Source: Gammaproteobacteria bacterium (lineage in GTDB: Bacteria; Pseudomonadota; Gammaproteobacteria; SZUA-152). From it: a stretch of 6,578 bases of DNA. Positions 1 to 6,578 of this stretch are shown one piece after another; the stretch's first letter is position 1, and every line of letters begins with the position of its first letter. The translations under genes and the position numbers were made by a program. The notes beneath the pieces were generated by a model, which was not told the DNA's origin, ran no database searches, and worked only from the letters and a program-made list of their open reading frames with translations. The stretch spans positions 1 to 6,578 of the forward strand of contig JAUVNZ010000093.1 in assembly GCA_030599435.1 (NCBI GenBank). Reading direction: 5' to 3'.

Positions 1-491
1 CATTGGCTGTAGGCGTAAAACTTGATGTCATTAAAAAAGGGCTGGAATCAGTTAAACCTGTTTCGGGCAGACTAGAGTGGAAAGCTGGCGTTAATAATGC
101 TGGCATTATTGATGATACTTATAACGCAAATCCTGCTTCGCTCAATGTTGCGCTGGATGTTTTGTCAACTTACCCGGGTGACCGTTATCTTGCGTTAGGT
201 GATATGGCAGAGTTGGGCGAGAAGTCCGAAGATTTTCATGAGCAGGCTGGTCGTCAGGCGAGAGATTTAGGAGTTAGTCATTTATATGCCATAGGTGAAT
301 ATTCGCGTTTTGCGGTCGAGGCTTTTGGCGAACAGGCCTGGCACTTTTCTGCTCAGGAGCAGATGGTAAATCGCTTGCGTGAAGACATGAATGAAAATGT
401 CACCTTGTTAGTGAAAGGTTCCCGCTCATCACGCATGGATCAAGTGGTTGATGCATTGACGTTACCTCGTGTTATGGGAGGTGCTAGCTAA
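1..491 (+). CDS. murF: MurF, UDP-MurNAc-tripeptide:D-Ala-D-Ala ligase (5'-truncated by window edge)
   Basis: This is the C-terminal part of the cytoplasmic ATP-dependent ligase that joins D-Ala-D-Ala to UDP-MurNAc-tripeptide, the last soluble step before MraY. About 162 residues are visible, against roughly 450 in the family, so the UDP-binding domain and the central ATPase P-loop lie upstream of the window. The reading frame is open to the first base; the TTG at 3 is an internal Leu codon, not a real start. Seen motifs are the DDTYNAN block (nt 111-131), which in Mur ligases joins the central and C-terminal domains, GDMAELG (198-218) and VKGSRS (411-428), all typical of MurF. The TAA stop at 489-491 shares its last A with the mraY ATG. 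The gene looks intact as far as it can be seen; identity is secure. Confidence 0.96.
   Translation, partial: LAVGVKLDVIKKGLESVKPVSGRLEWKAGVNNAGIIDDTYNANPASLNVALDVLSTYPGDRYLALGDMAELGEKSEDFHEQAGRQARDLGVSHLYAIGEYSRFAVEAFGEQAWHFSAQEQMVNRLREDMNENVTLLVKGSRSSRMDQVVDALTLPRVMGGAS
476..482 (+). promoter_or_regulatory. Shine-Dalgarno sequence for mraY
   Basis: GGGAGGT lies inside the last codons of murF, 8 nt before the ATG at 491. It supports that start and implies that mraY translation is coupled to termination of murF. Confidence 0.8.
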
Positions 492-1573
492 TGCTGCTTT
501 ATCTCGCTGATTACTTAACCCAGTTCCACAGTGGTTTTAGTGTATTCCAGTATCTGACGCTACGAGCAATTCTTGGCGCACTTACGGCATTGCTAATTTC
601 ATTCATCATTGGTCCCGCAATGATACGTAAATTAAGTTTTTTCCAGATTGGACAGGTGGTTCGAAGTGATGGGCCTGAATCTCATCTAGAGAAGGCTGGC
701 ACACCAACCATGGGCGGTGCACTGATTCTGGTTGCTGTTGCCGTCAGTACTTTGCTGTGGTCAGACCTTGGTAGTCGTTATATGTGGGTGGTGTTGATCG
801 TTACCTTATTGTTCGGTGTTATTGGGTGGGTTGATGATTATAAAAAGCTGGTAAAAAAAGATTCACGCGGACTTAAGTCACGTTACAAATATCTATGGCA
901 GTCGGTGGTAGGTTTTGGCGTCGCACTTTATTTGTATTACACCGCGGTTACACCAGCAGAAACTCAATTACTTATACCCTTCTTTAAGGACGTGGCTTTA
1001 GAGATGGGGTTTGGTTTTGTGGTGTTGACCTATTTTGTGGTGGTGGGCTCCAGTAATGCAGTGAACCTTACTGACGGACTGGATGGCCTGGCAATTATGC
1101 CCACCGTTATGGTCGCGGGTGCATTGGGATTAATGGCCTATCTTACTGGCCATACAGAGTTCGCCAAGTATTTATCAATACCTTATATCTCCGGTGTTGG
1201 TGAAGTTGCTATTTTCTGCGCCGCGCTTATGGGCGCTGGCCTCGGCTTTCTCTGGTTTAACACGTACCCCGCCATGGTGTTCATGGGGGATATTGGCGCT
1301 CTGGCACTAGGTGCTGCATTAGGCATTGTTGCCGTGGTGGTAAGACAAGAGCTTGTCTTGTTGATTATGGGTGGAGTATTTGCCATGGAGACGGTGTCCG
1401 TGATTATGCAAGTGGCATCTTATAAATTAACTGGGAAACGTATTTTCCGTATGGCGCCACTACATCATCACTTTGAATTAAAAGGTTGGCCAGAACCGAG
1501 AGTCATTGTGCGCTTCTGGATTGTTACGGTCATTCTGGTGTTGATTGGTTTGGCAACGTTGAAAATACGTTGA
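491..1573 (+). CDS. mraY: MraY, phospho-MurNAc-pentapeptide translocase (lipid I synthase)
   Basis: This integral membrane enzyme transfers phospho-MurNAc-pentapeptide from UDP to undecaprenyl phosphate at the inner face of the cytoplasmic membrane, giving lipid I. The product is 360 residues, the same length as E. coli MraY, and is hydrophobic throughout with about ten likely membrane segments. Visible family signatures are TPTMGG (71-76), the DD pair in WVDDYKK (115-116), the NLTDGLDGL block (192-200), [11 protein letters not shown] (264-274) with the conserved Asp267, and [15 protein letters not shown] (321-335) with its His cluster. Asp115, Asp116 and Asp267 correspond by position to the acidic active-site residues known in the family. 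The start at 491 has a good Shine-Dalgarno and overlaps murF by one base. No truncation or missing key residue was seen. An 18-bp interrupted palindrome lies within the coding region at 1342-1359. Confidence 0.98.
   Translation: MLLYLADYLTQFHSGFSVFQYLTLRAILGALTALLISFIIGPAMIRKLSFFQIGQVVRSDGPESHLEKAGTPTMGGALILVAVAVSTLLWSDLGSRYMWVVLIVTLLFGVIGWVDDYKKLVKKDSRGLKSRYKYLWQSVVGFGVALYLYYTAVTPAETQLLIPFFKDVALEMGFGFVVLTYFVVVGSSNAVNLTDGLDGLAIMPTVMVAGALGLMAYLTGHTEFAKYLSIPYISGVGEVAIFCAALMGAGLGFLWFNTYPAMVFMGDIGALALGAALGIVAVVVRQELVLLIMGGVFAMETVSVIMQVASYKLTGKRIFRMAPLHHHFELKGWPEPRVIVRFWIVTVILVLIGLATLKIR
1342..1359. repeat. 18-bp interrupted palindrome inside mraY
   Basis: AAGACAAG (1342-1349) and CTTGTCTT (1352-1359) are perfect inverted copies with a 2-nt spacer. 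They encode the conserved Arg-Gln-Glu region of MraY, so part of the sequence is fixed by the protein. No T-run follows, so it is not an intrinsic terminator. It could be operator-like or chance. Confidence 0.5.
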
Positions 1574-1578
1574 TACAT

Positions 1579-1596
1579 ATGTTGAAGAACGATTGA
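1579..1596 (+). other. five-codon mini-ORF just upstream of murD
   Basis: In the 24-nt gap between mraY and murD, an ATG at 1579 opens a reading frame for Met-Leu-Lys-Asn-Asp that ends in TGA at 1594-1596, one base before the murD ATG at 1598. If translated, its termination would place a ribosome at the murD start, replacing the overlap seen at the other junctions. No convincing Shine-Dalgarno precedes it, and a frame this short can arise by chance. Low confidence that it is functional. Confidence 0.15.
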
Positions 1597-1597
1597 G

Positions 1598-3052
1598 ATG
1601 AATACGGCACAGATAATGACAGAAAAAGATAACTCTTTGTTAAGTGCTGGATTAAATTCCGAGCCCACGCTTGTGGTCGGTTTGGGAAAGACAGGTTTAT
1701 CTTGCGTTCGTTTTTTAGTGGCGAATGGTGTGCCAGTCGCAGTTACTGATAGTCGTGTTAATCCACCTTGTCTTGAAGAATTTCAGAAAGAGTTTGGAAA
1801 AAATGTAGAACAAATTTTATGTTCTGTTGGTGGATTTGAAAACAATTTATTTGAGTGGGCAAAACATTTAATCGTAAGCCCAGGAGTTGCGATAGATGAA
1901 CCAATGATTAAAGCAGCGAGTGAGCGAGGTGTAGAAATCATTGGTGACGTTGAGTTGTTTGCGCGAGTTGTAACAGCACCTGTTGTAGCTATAACCGGTT
2001 CAAATGGCAAAAGCACAGTAACCATGCTGGTATCTGAAATGGCAAAATGTGCCGGTAAAAATGTTCTGGTAGGCGGCAATATTGGTACGCCGGTACTGGA
2101 TCTTTTGTCGGAATCTGCACCTGACCTTTATGTCCTGGAATTGTCTAGTTTTCAGCTTGAAACAACCGCGTCGCTCGATGCAATTGTGTCTGTAGTATTG
2201 AACGTTAGTCCTGACCATATGGATCGTTATCGTGATCTTGATCATTACGCCAGCAGCAAGCAACGCATTTATGGCGTAGGGAGTGGCGTAAAAGATGGTT
2301 TACAAAAAAGTGATAATGGCGGCGGCCATGGCGTGATGATTGTTAATCGAGACGACGCAACAGTTATGTCCATGATAAAGAAAGAACGTAAATGTAATTC
2401 CTTCGGGCTGGACGAGCCAACAGAAAATAATTTTGGCCGTATAAATTATCAAGGTGAGTTTTGGCTGGCTCGTGGCAGCGAGCGATTGCTGCCAGTGAGT
2501 GAGTTGTGTTTAGCTGGTGAGCACAATCAGGCGAACGTTTTAGCTGCACTGGCGCTCGGTGAACAAGCTGGCTTGTCGATGATTGCAATGCTAGAAGCAA
2601 TACGTAATTTCACCGGTTTGCCACATCGTACACAGTGGGTTGCCAATATTAATGATGTCGCCTGGTACAACGATTCCAAGGGTACCAACGTCGGAGCAAC
2701 ACTTTCAGCGATTCAGGGTTTTTCTCAACCTGTGGTGTTAATTGCTGGCGGGCAAGGCAAGGGCGCTGACTTTAGTTCTATGCGTGAAACAGTGGCGTCA
2801 AAAGCTCGCGCTGTGATTCTTCTGGGTGAAGATGCTTCCAAAATTGAAAATGCGCTTACTGGTGTAGTACCGATAACTTGTGTGGATGACATGAAAGCTG
2901 CGGTGAATAAAGCGTTTTCACTCGCCAAGTCTGGAGATGTGGTGTTGTTATCACCCGCTTGTGCCAGTTTTGATATGTATTCTGGTTTTGAAGCGCGAGG
3001 CGAAGCCTTTGTTAATGCGGTCAATAACCTGCAGAACGGGGAGGCTTCGTGA
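1598..3052 (+). CDS. murD: MurD, UDP-MurNAc-L-Ala:D-Glu ligase
   Basis: This cytoplasmic ATP-dependent ligase adds D-glutamate to UDP-MurNAc-L-alanine. The order of domains is normal: an N-terminal UDP-binding domain with VVGLGKTG (26-33) and SPGV (94-97); a central ATPase with the P-loop GSNGKST (134-140), VLELSSFQLETT (179-190), SPDHMDRY (204-211) and Lys221 in the position of the carbamylated lysine of E. coli MurD; and a C-terminal domain with TGLPHR (339-344), YNDSKGTN (357-364) and LLSPACASFDMY (450-461). At 484 residues it is longer than E. coli MurD (about 438). The surplus is an N-terminal extension of about 17-20 residues and a Gly-rich insert near 226-245. The start at 1598 has only a weak GAAGAA Shine-Dalgarno (1584-1589); Met7 at 1616 is the alternative and has nothing better. 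The N-terminal domain contains an AT-rich patch. The stop overlaps the ftsW start by 4 nt. Confidence 0.97.
   Translation: MNTAQIMTEKDNSLLSAGLNSEPTLVVGLGKTGLSCVRFLVANGVPVAVTDSRVNPPCLEEFQKEFGKNVEQILCSVGGFENNLFEWAKHLIVSPGVAIDEPMIKAASERGVEIIGDVELFARVVTAPVVAITGSNGKSTVTMLVSEMAKCAGKNVLVGGNIGTPVLDLLSESAPDLYVLELSSFQLETTASLDAIVSVVLNVSPDHMDRYRDLDHYASSKQRIYGVGSGVKDGLQKSDNGGGHGVMIVNRDDATVMSMIKKERKCNSFGLDEPTENNFGRINYQGEFWLARGSERLLPVSELCLAGEHNQANVLAALALGEQAGLSMIAMLEAIRNFTGLPHRTQWVANINDVAWYNDSKGTNVGATLSAIQGFSQPVVLIAGGQGKGADFSSMRETVASKARAVILLGEDASKIENALTGVVPITCVDDMKAAVNKAFSLAKSGDVVLLSPACASFDMYSGFEARGEAFVNAVNNLQNGEAS
3038..3044 (+). promoter_or_regulatory. Shine-Dalgarno sequence for ftsW
   Basis: GGGGAGG inside the end of murD, 4 nt before the GTG at 3049. 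Spacing is a little short, but the match is strong and it decides the GTG start, since no ATG lies nearby in frame. Confidence 0.75.
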
Positions 3053-4296
3053 ATACGCGTGTTATCCCTGCATTGATTCCGCGCGCGGCCTCACGACAAA
3101 GTCGTTTCCCGTTGGATGTATGGCTATTGGGAATTGCTTTACTGCTGGTTGCGTTGGGGTTAGTCATGGTGACATCTGCATCGGTATCTATTGCTGAACG
3201 CCAAATGGGCGACTCGTTTTATTTTTTCTGGAAGCAATCAGCATACGTGATGGTTGGTTTGTTGATTGGTTACACCATTCTCAAGGTACGGTTGGTCTAC
3301 TGGGAAAGGCTAGGTTCATATTTTCTTTTAGTTGGTTTTGCCCTGTTAGTTGCAGTTTTGATATTAGGTCGTGAAGTGAACGGTAGTGTGCGTTGGTTGG
3401 CTGTGGGGCCGTTCAATTTGCAGCCATCAGAACTCATTAAATTATTTGTAGTTGTTTATATGGCAGGGTACCTGGTTCGGCGTGGCGATGAGGTACGGAA
3501 TTCAATTAAAGGGTTTCTTAAGCCTATGGCACTGGTTGGCATAATTTGCATGTTGCTTTTAATGGAGCCTGACTTTGGTGCGGCTGTGGTTATTACTGCA
3601 ACTGTGTTGGCTATGATGTTTCTTGCCGGTGTTCGTTTATGGCAATTCGGAATTTTATTCGGTGTCATGTTGGTTTCATTGGCACTCTTAGCAGTTTCTT
3701 CACCATATCGAGTTGAGCGCCTAACTTCTTTTGTGAATCCCTGGGAAAATCCTTTTGATAGTGGTTACCAGCTTACCCAGGCACTGATAGCTTTCGGTCG
3801 TGGTGAATGGTTTGGTGTGGGTCTGGGGGGGAGCGTTCAAAAACTTTTCTATTTACCCGAAGCTCATACGGATTTTCTTTTCGCTGTATTGGCTGAAGAG
3901 TTAGGTCTGTTGGGTGCGGTAATGGTGATTGTGTTATTTGCAGTATTAGTTTGGCGAGCCTTTGTTGTTGGTCAGGCAGCCATGCGGGACAGCAATTACT
4001 TTGGCGCCTATTTATCTTTTGGTATAGGTGTGTGGCTGGGATTGCAGGCCTTTATCAACCTGGGTGTGAATATGGGTGTTTTGCCCACCAAGGGTTTGAC
4101 CTTGCCGTTAATGAGTTACGGCGGTTCCAGTATTGTAGTGAGCTGTATGGCATGTGCGTTGTTATTGCGGGTTTCGCATGAACACCCGGTAGAAAAACAA
4201 CCTGCAGCACGGCGCCGCATCCCTGGTGTAGCAACCAAAAGCAATGCCAAAACAAGGTCAAAGGCAAAATCGGCAAAAGGGAGGCGCAGGGTATGA
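3049..4296 (+). CDS. ftsW: FtsW, septal peptidoglycan glycosyltransferase (SEDS family)
   Basis: FtsW is the SEDS-family membrane glycosyltransferase that polymerises lipid II at the division septum, working with the class B penicillin-binding protein FtsI. The 415-residue product matches the usual length (E. coli about 414) and has a hydrophobic pattern compatible with ten membrane segments starting at about residue 23. SEDS signatures seen are NGSVRWL (111-117), QPSELIK (125-131), EPDFG (173-177), LPEAHTDF (269-276) and GVLPTKGLTLPLMSYGGSS (343-361). Asp275 in the AHTD motif corresponds to the catalytic Asp of FtsW and RodA. The gene starts with GTG in a GTGA overlap with the murD stop, backed by a strong Shine-Dalgarno. 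The position between murD and murG, rather than near mrdA, favours FtsW over its paralogue RodA. The cytoplasmic C-terminal tail (about 384-415) is strongly basic, rich in Lys and Arg. Nothing is missing. Confidence 0.97.
   Translation: MNTRVIPALIPRAASRQSRFPLDVWLLGIALLLVALGLVMVTSASVSIAERQMGDSFYFFWKQSAYVMVGLLIGYTILKVRLVYWERLGSYFLLVGFALLVAVLILGREVNGSVRWLAVGPFNLQPSELIKLFVVVYMAGYLVRRGDEVRNSIKGFLKPMALVGIICMLLLMEPDFGAAVVITATVLAMMFLAGVRLWQFGILFGVMLVSLALLAVSSPYRVERLTSFVNPWENPFDSGYQLTQALIAFGRGEWFGVGLGGSVQKLFYLPEAHTDFLFAVLAEELGLLGAVMVIVLFAVLVWRAFVVGQAAMRDSNYFGAYLSFGIGVWLGLQAFINLGVNMGVLPTKGLTLPLMSYGGSSIVVSCMACALLLRVSHEHPVEKQPAARRRIPGVATKSNAKTRSKAKSAKGRRRV
4277..4284 (+). promoter_or_regulatory. Shine-Dalgarno sequence for murG
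   Basis: AAGGGAGG within the Lys/Arg-rich end of ftsW, 8 nt before the ATG at 4293. Strong match with good spacing; it supports the ATGA-overlap start. Confidence 0.8.
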
Positions 4297-5417
4297 CGAG
4301 CCAAGCTGATAAACCCTTGCGCATTTTGATTATGGCGGGCGGTACTGGTGGTCATGTATTTCCTGCGTTAGCAGTCGCCGATGAACTACGTGCTCGTGGT
4401 GTTGAAGTGACATGGCTAGGGTCTCGTCGTGGTCTTGAAGCCGATGTGGTACCAAAAGCAGGTTTTCCTATTGATTACATCAACGTGTCCGGTTTGCGTG
4501 GCAAGGGTGTGCTGAGCTGGATTTTTGCTCCCGTAAAATTATTAATGGCGCTTGTTCAGGGATGGACGATTATGCGTCGCCGACATCCTTCCGCAGTGTT
4601 AGGTATGGGTGGTTTTGTCACCGGCCCTGGTGGGTTGGCTGCATGGTTAACGCGTTGCCCTTTGCTTATTCATGAACAGAATGCACGCGTCGGATTGACA
4701 AACCGATTACTGGTTCCTTTAGCCAGGCGAGTAATGGAAGCCTTCCCGGGCTCTATTAAAAATGAGAATAATGTCCTGCATACCGGTAATCCATTGCGCA
4801 GTAATTTTGTAAACCAAGATTTTACAAACAATGATTTAGCAAACAGCAACATTTCAAATAGCGGTAAAGAGAAAAAACAAGATAGGGCCCTTCGTTTGTT
4901 AGTTGTCGGCGGCAGCCTTGGTGCTGTACGGCTTAATGAAGTAGTGCCCGCCGCGCTAGCTACGTTACCAAAAGAAACTCGCCCAGAGGTTTGGCATCAA
5001 GCGGGCAAGCGAAACATAGAGTCTGCGCAAGCGGCCTATAAAGATACAGGCATTGAAGCGCGTGTTGTTTCCTTTATACCCGATATGGTTGAGGCCTATC
5101 GTTGGGCTGATTTGGTGTTATGTCGCGCGGGCGCAATGACAGTTGCTGAGCTCGCTGCCGTGGGCGTAGCGTCGATCCTCGTACCATATCCATTTGCGGT
5201 AGATGACCATCAAACGGCTAATGCTCGTTATTTGACTGATAACGCAGCTGCAGTTTTGTTGCCGCAGACGCAGCTGACCCCGGAGCGCTTGGGTGAGCTA
5301 ATAAAAGAGGCAACGCCCGAAACATTGCGCAAAATGGCTGAAGCTGCGCATCGTCTGGCTTTAATGAATGCAACCCGAGATGTTGCGGATCAGTGCATGG
5401 AGGTGGCCCATGGCTGA
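4293..5417 (+). CDS. murG: MurG, UDP-GlcNAc:lipid I GlcNAc transferase
   Basis: MurG is the membrane-associated GT-B glycosyltransferase that adds GlcNAc from UDP-GlcNAc to lipid I on the cytoplasmic face, forming lipid II. The N-terminal Rossmann domain shows the glycine loop AGGTGGH (15-21), SGLRGKG (66-72), [11 protein letters not shown] (104-114) and HEQN (127-130). TGNPLR (164-169) marks the approach to the C-terminal domain, which has VVGGSLGA (204-211), the nucleotide-sugar segment [15 protein letters not shown] (277-291) with Glu286, and [15 protein letters not shown] (297-311). Length is 374 residues against 355 in E. coli. About 12 of the extra residues sit in an Asn-rich interdomain stretch (172-191) made of degenerate five-residue repeats. 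The ATG overlaps the ftsW stop by 4 nt and has a strong Shine-Dalgarno. Motifs on both sides of the insert are intact, so the enzyme is expected to be active. Confidence 0.97.
   Translation: MTSQADKPLRILIMAGGTGGHVFPALAVADELRARGVEVTWLGSRRGLEADVVPKAGFPIDYINVSGLRGKGVLSWIFAPVKLLMALVQGWTIMRRRHPSAVLGMGGFVTGPGGLAAWLTRCPLLIHEQNARVGLTNRLLVPLARRVMEAFPGSIKNENNVLHTGNPLRSNFVNQDFTNNDLANSNISNSGKEKKQDRALRLLVVGGSLGAVRLNEVVPAALATLPKETRPEVWHQAGKRNIESAQAAYKDTGIEARVVSFIPDMVEAYRWADLVLCRAGAMTVAELAAVGVASILVPYPFAVDDHQTANARYLTDNAAAVLLPQTQLTPERLGELIKEATPETLRKMAEAAHRLALMNATRDVADQCMEVAHG
4806..4865 (+). repeat. four degenerate 15-bp tandem units inside murG
   Basis: Four in-frame 15-bp units at 4806-4820, 4821-4835, 4836-4850 and 4851-4865 encode [15 protein letters not shown] and ISNSG. 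The shared pattern is a hydrophobic residue, any, Asn, any, then Asp or Asn (Gly in the last). At DNA level units 1 and 2 both begin TTT, units 1-3 have CAAA or TAAA before the central C, and similarity fades in unit 4. The stretch 4801-4860 has 15 G/C of 60 bases, far below the surrounding gene. It lies in the linker between the two MurG domains. Confidence 0.55.
5399..5404 (+). promoter_or_regulatory. Shine-Dalgarno sequence for murC
   Basis: GGAGGT near the end of murG, 5 nt before the ATG at 5410. A near-perfect match that favours 5410 over the in-frame ATG at 5425. Confidence 0.8.
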
Positions 5418-6578
5418 TCGATTGATGACTAAAAACCGGCGAGAAATGGATGAAGTCTGGCGTCGCATTCGTTGTATCCACTTTGTGGGTATTGGTGGTG
5501 CCGGCATGGGCGGCATTGCAGAAGTATTATTGAATCTAGGTTATGACGTGACGGGTTCGGACCTACGTGAGAACGCAGTGACACGTCGACTAACCAAATT
5601 GGGCGCTACTGTACGTGTGGGTCATGATGCATCTTATATAGAAAATTGCGATGTCGTGGTTACGTCAACGGCGGTGAGTGAAGAAAACCCCGAAGTGCTC
5701 GCAGCACGCGAGGCGCGCATTCCGGTAGTACCGCGTGCGGAGATGTTGGCTGAGTTAATGCGGTTCCGGTTTGGTATTGCAGTAGCAGGCACTCATGGTA
5801 AAACCACGACCACAAGTCTTACTGCTAGTTTATTAGCAGAGGACGGTCTGGATCCTACGTTTGTGATTGGTGGTTTGCTCAATAGCGCTGGTTCACACGC
5901 TCGTTTGGGTGAAGGGCGTTACCTGGTGGCCGAAGCTGATGAAAGTGATGCCTCCTTCCTTTATTTAGCACCGATGATAGCTGTAGTAACAAATATCGAC
6001 GCTGATCACATGGCCACTTATGGTGGTGAGTTTGAAAATTTGCGCCAGGCCTTTATCGAATTTTTACATCATTTACCTTTTTATGGTTTGGCGGTGATGT
6101 GTATTGATGACCCAGTGGTTCGTGAATTGCTGGCTGATATTTCCAAACCTGTGTTGACTTACGGTTTTGAATCAGATGAGGCAGACGTGCACGGTTTTGA
6201 TCTAAAGCAGAAAGGTGCGCATACACATTTCCGCGTTAAACGAAAAGGCCATGAGGGTGAATTGGCGATTACATTAAATATGCCAGGTGCGCATAACGCA
6301 CAAAATGCTCTGGCTGCTATAGCCGTCGCCAGTGAGTTAGGCGTATCTGATAATGCCATTCAAAATGGTTTAGCCAGTTTTGAGGGTATAGGTCGACGCT
6401 TTCAGGTTTATGGTGAATTGGAAATCAACGCAGGCAGTATTTTATTGGTGGACGATTATGGTCATCATCCGCGTGAAGTTGCAGCAACAATTACTGCAGC
6501 AAGGCAAGCCTGGCCAGAACGCCGACTGGTGCTCGCATTTCAGCCGCATCGTTATTCCCGTACTCGTGATTTGTTCGA
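5410..6578 (+). CDS. murC: MurC, UDP-MurNAc:L-Ala ligase (3'-truncated by window edge)
   Basis: MurC is the cytoplasmic ATP-dependent ligase that adds L-alanine to UDP-MurNAc, the first amino acid of the stem peptide. The frame stays open from 5410 to the last base, giving 389 complete codons. The family is about 490 residues long, so roughly 100 C-terminal residues lie beyond the window. Motifs are [17 protein letters not shown] (24-40, UDP-binding glycine loop), the P-loop [10 protein letters not shown] (126-135), [10 protein letters not shown] (174-183), [10 protein letters not shown] (197-206), [14 protein letters not shown] (290-303), GIGRRFQ (326-332), [10 protein letters not shown] (348-357) and [12 protein letters not shown] (377-388). 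THGK and the YGHHP block separate it from MurD, MurE and MurF; the related ligase Mpl is less likely given the close match to MurC throughout and the position after murG. The start overlaps murG by 8 nt and has an excellent Shine-Dalgarno; ATG 5425 is a weaker alternative. Confidence 0.97.
   Translation, partial: MADRLMTKNRREMDEVWRRIRCIHFVGIGGAGMGGIAEVLLNLGYDVTGSDLRENAVTRRLTKLGATVRVGHDASYIENCDVVVTSTAVSEENPEVLAAREARIPVVPRAEMLAELMRFRFGIAVAGTHGKTTTTSLTASLLAEDGLDPTFVIGGLLNSAGSHARLGEGRYLVAEADESDASFLYLAPMIAVVTNIDADHMATYGGEFENLRQAFIEFLHHLPFYGLAVMCIDDPVVRELLADISKPVLTYGFESDEADVHGFDLKQKGAHTHFRVKRKGHEGELAITLNMPGAHNAQNALAAIAVASELGVSDNAIQNGLASFEGIGRRFQVYGELEINAGSILLVDDYGHHPREVAATITAARQAWPERRLVLAFQPHRYSRTRDLF

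Noticed and set aside
797..835. Long open frames on the minus strand and in other frames across the window (for example 1183-1386, 2725-3024 and 4055-4324)
   Set aside because: They overlap strongly conserved genes, lack recognisable domains and show low-complexity composition expected of antisense frames.
1304..1304. Ser-to-Ala change in the MraY GD(I/V)GALALG motif relative to E. coli GDVGSLALG
   Set aside because: Pseudomonas MraY, as recalled, has the same Ala, so this is a lineage trait and not a defect.
2473..2494. Perfect 7-bp inverted repeat TGGCAGC / GCTGCCA with an 8-nt loop inside murD, possible terminator or attenuator
   Set aside because: It lies well inside coding sequence, has no T-run after it, and a 7-bp stem with free loop size is expected by chance in a window this long.
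3079..3088. Alternating palindrome CCGCGCGCGG near the start of ftsW
   Set aside because: Simple CG alternation over Arg/Ala codons; short, with no partner copies seen.
6013..6015. MurC has Ala where E. coli has Asp in the DHM(D/A)TY motif (residue 202), possible loss of a key residue
   Set aside because: As I recall, Pseudomonas-type MurC proteins also carry ADHMATYGG, so this is normal variation; all other motifs are intact.

Overview
This window is an internal slice of the division and cell wall (dcw) cluster of a gammaproteobacterium. It holds six co-directional genes on the + strand in the classical order: murF (3' part), mraY, murD, ftsW, murG and murC (5' part). All six are recognisable from hallmark motifs. 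The order matches the Escherichia coli and Pseudomonas arrangement. Protein details recalled from the families, such as the GD[IV][10 protein letters not shown] stretch of MraY and the [10 protein letters not shown] stretch of MurC, look closer to Pseudomonas-type gammaproteobacteria than to enterics. Base composition is moderate. My best guess is a free-living or marine member of the wider Pseudomonadales/Cellvibrionales group, but the genus cannot be read from this sequence.

Layout: 1-491 is the C-terminal third of MurF. 491-1573 is complete MraY. A 24-nt gap (1574-1597) is the only intergenic space in the window. 1598-3052 is MurD, 3049-4296 FtsW, 4293-5417 MurG, and 5410-6578 the first ~389 codons of MurC, which runs off the end. 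Junctions are a 1-nt overlap (murF/mraY), a 24-nt gap (mraY/murD), 4-nt overlaps (murD/ftsW as GTGA, murG start as ATGA) and an 8-nt overlap (murG/murC). Clear Shine-Dalgarno sequences lie inside the upstream genes at every overlapping junction, so the genes look like one translationally coupled operon. No promoter, terminator, RNA gene, mobile element or CRISPR array was seen, and no stretch over 300 bases lacks a gene.

The genes form one pathway. MurC adds L-Ala and MurD adds D-Glu to UDP-MurNAc. MurF later adds D-Ala-D-Ala. MraY moves the phospho-MurNAc-pentapeptide to undecaprenyl phosphate (lipid I), and MurG adds GlcNAc to give lipid II. FtsW polymerises lipid II at the division septum together with its partner transpeptidase FtsI, whose gene usually lies upstream, outside this window.

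I found no undescribed system; this is conserved housekeeping DNA. The points most worth a second look are small. They are an Asn-rich, very AT-rich insert in MurG built from four degenerate 15-bp units, a Gly-rich insert and N-terminal extension in MurD with an AT-rich patch in its first domain, a five-codon mini-ORF just before murD, and an 18-bp interrupted palindrome inside mraY.
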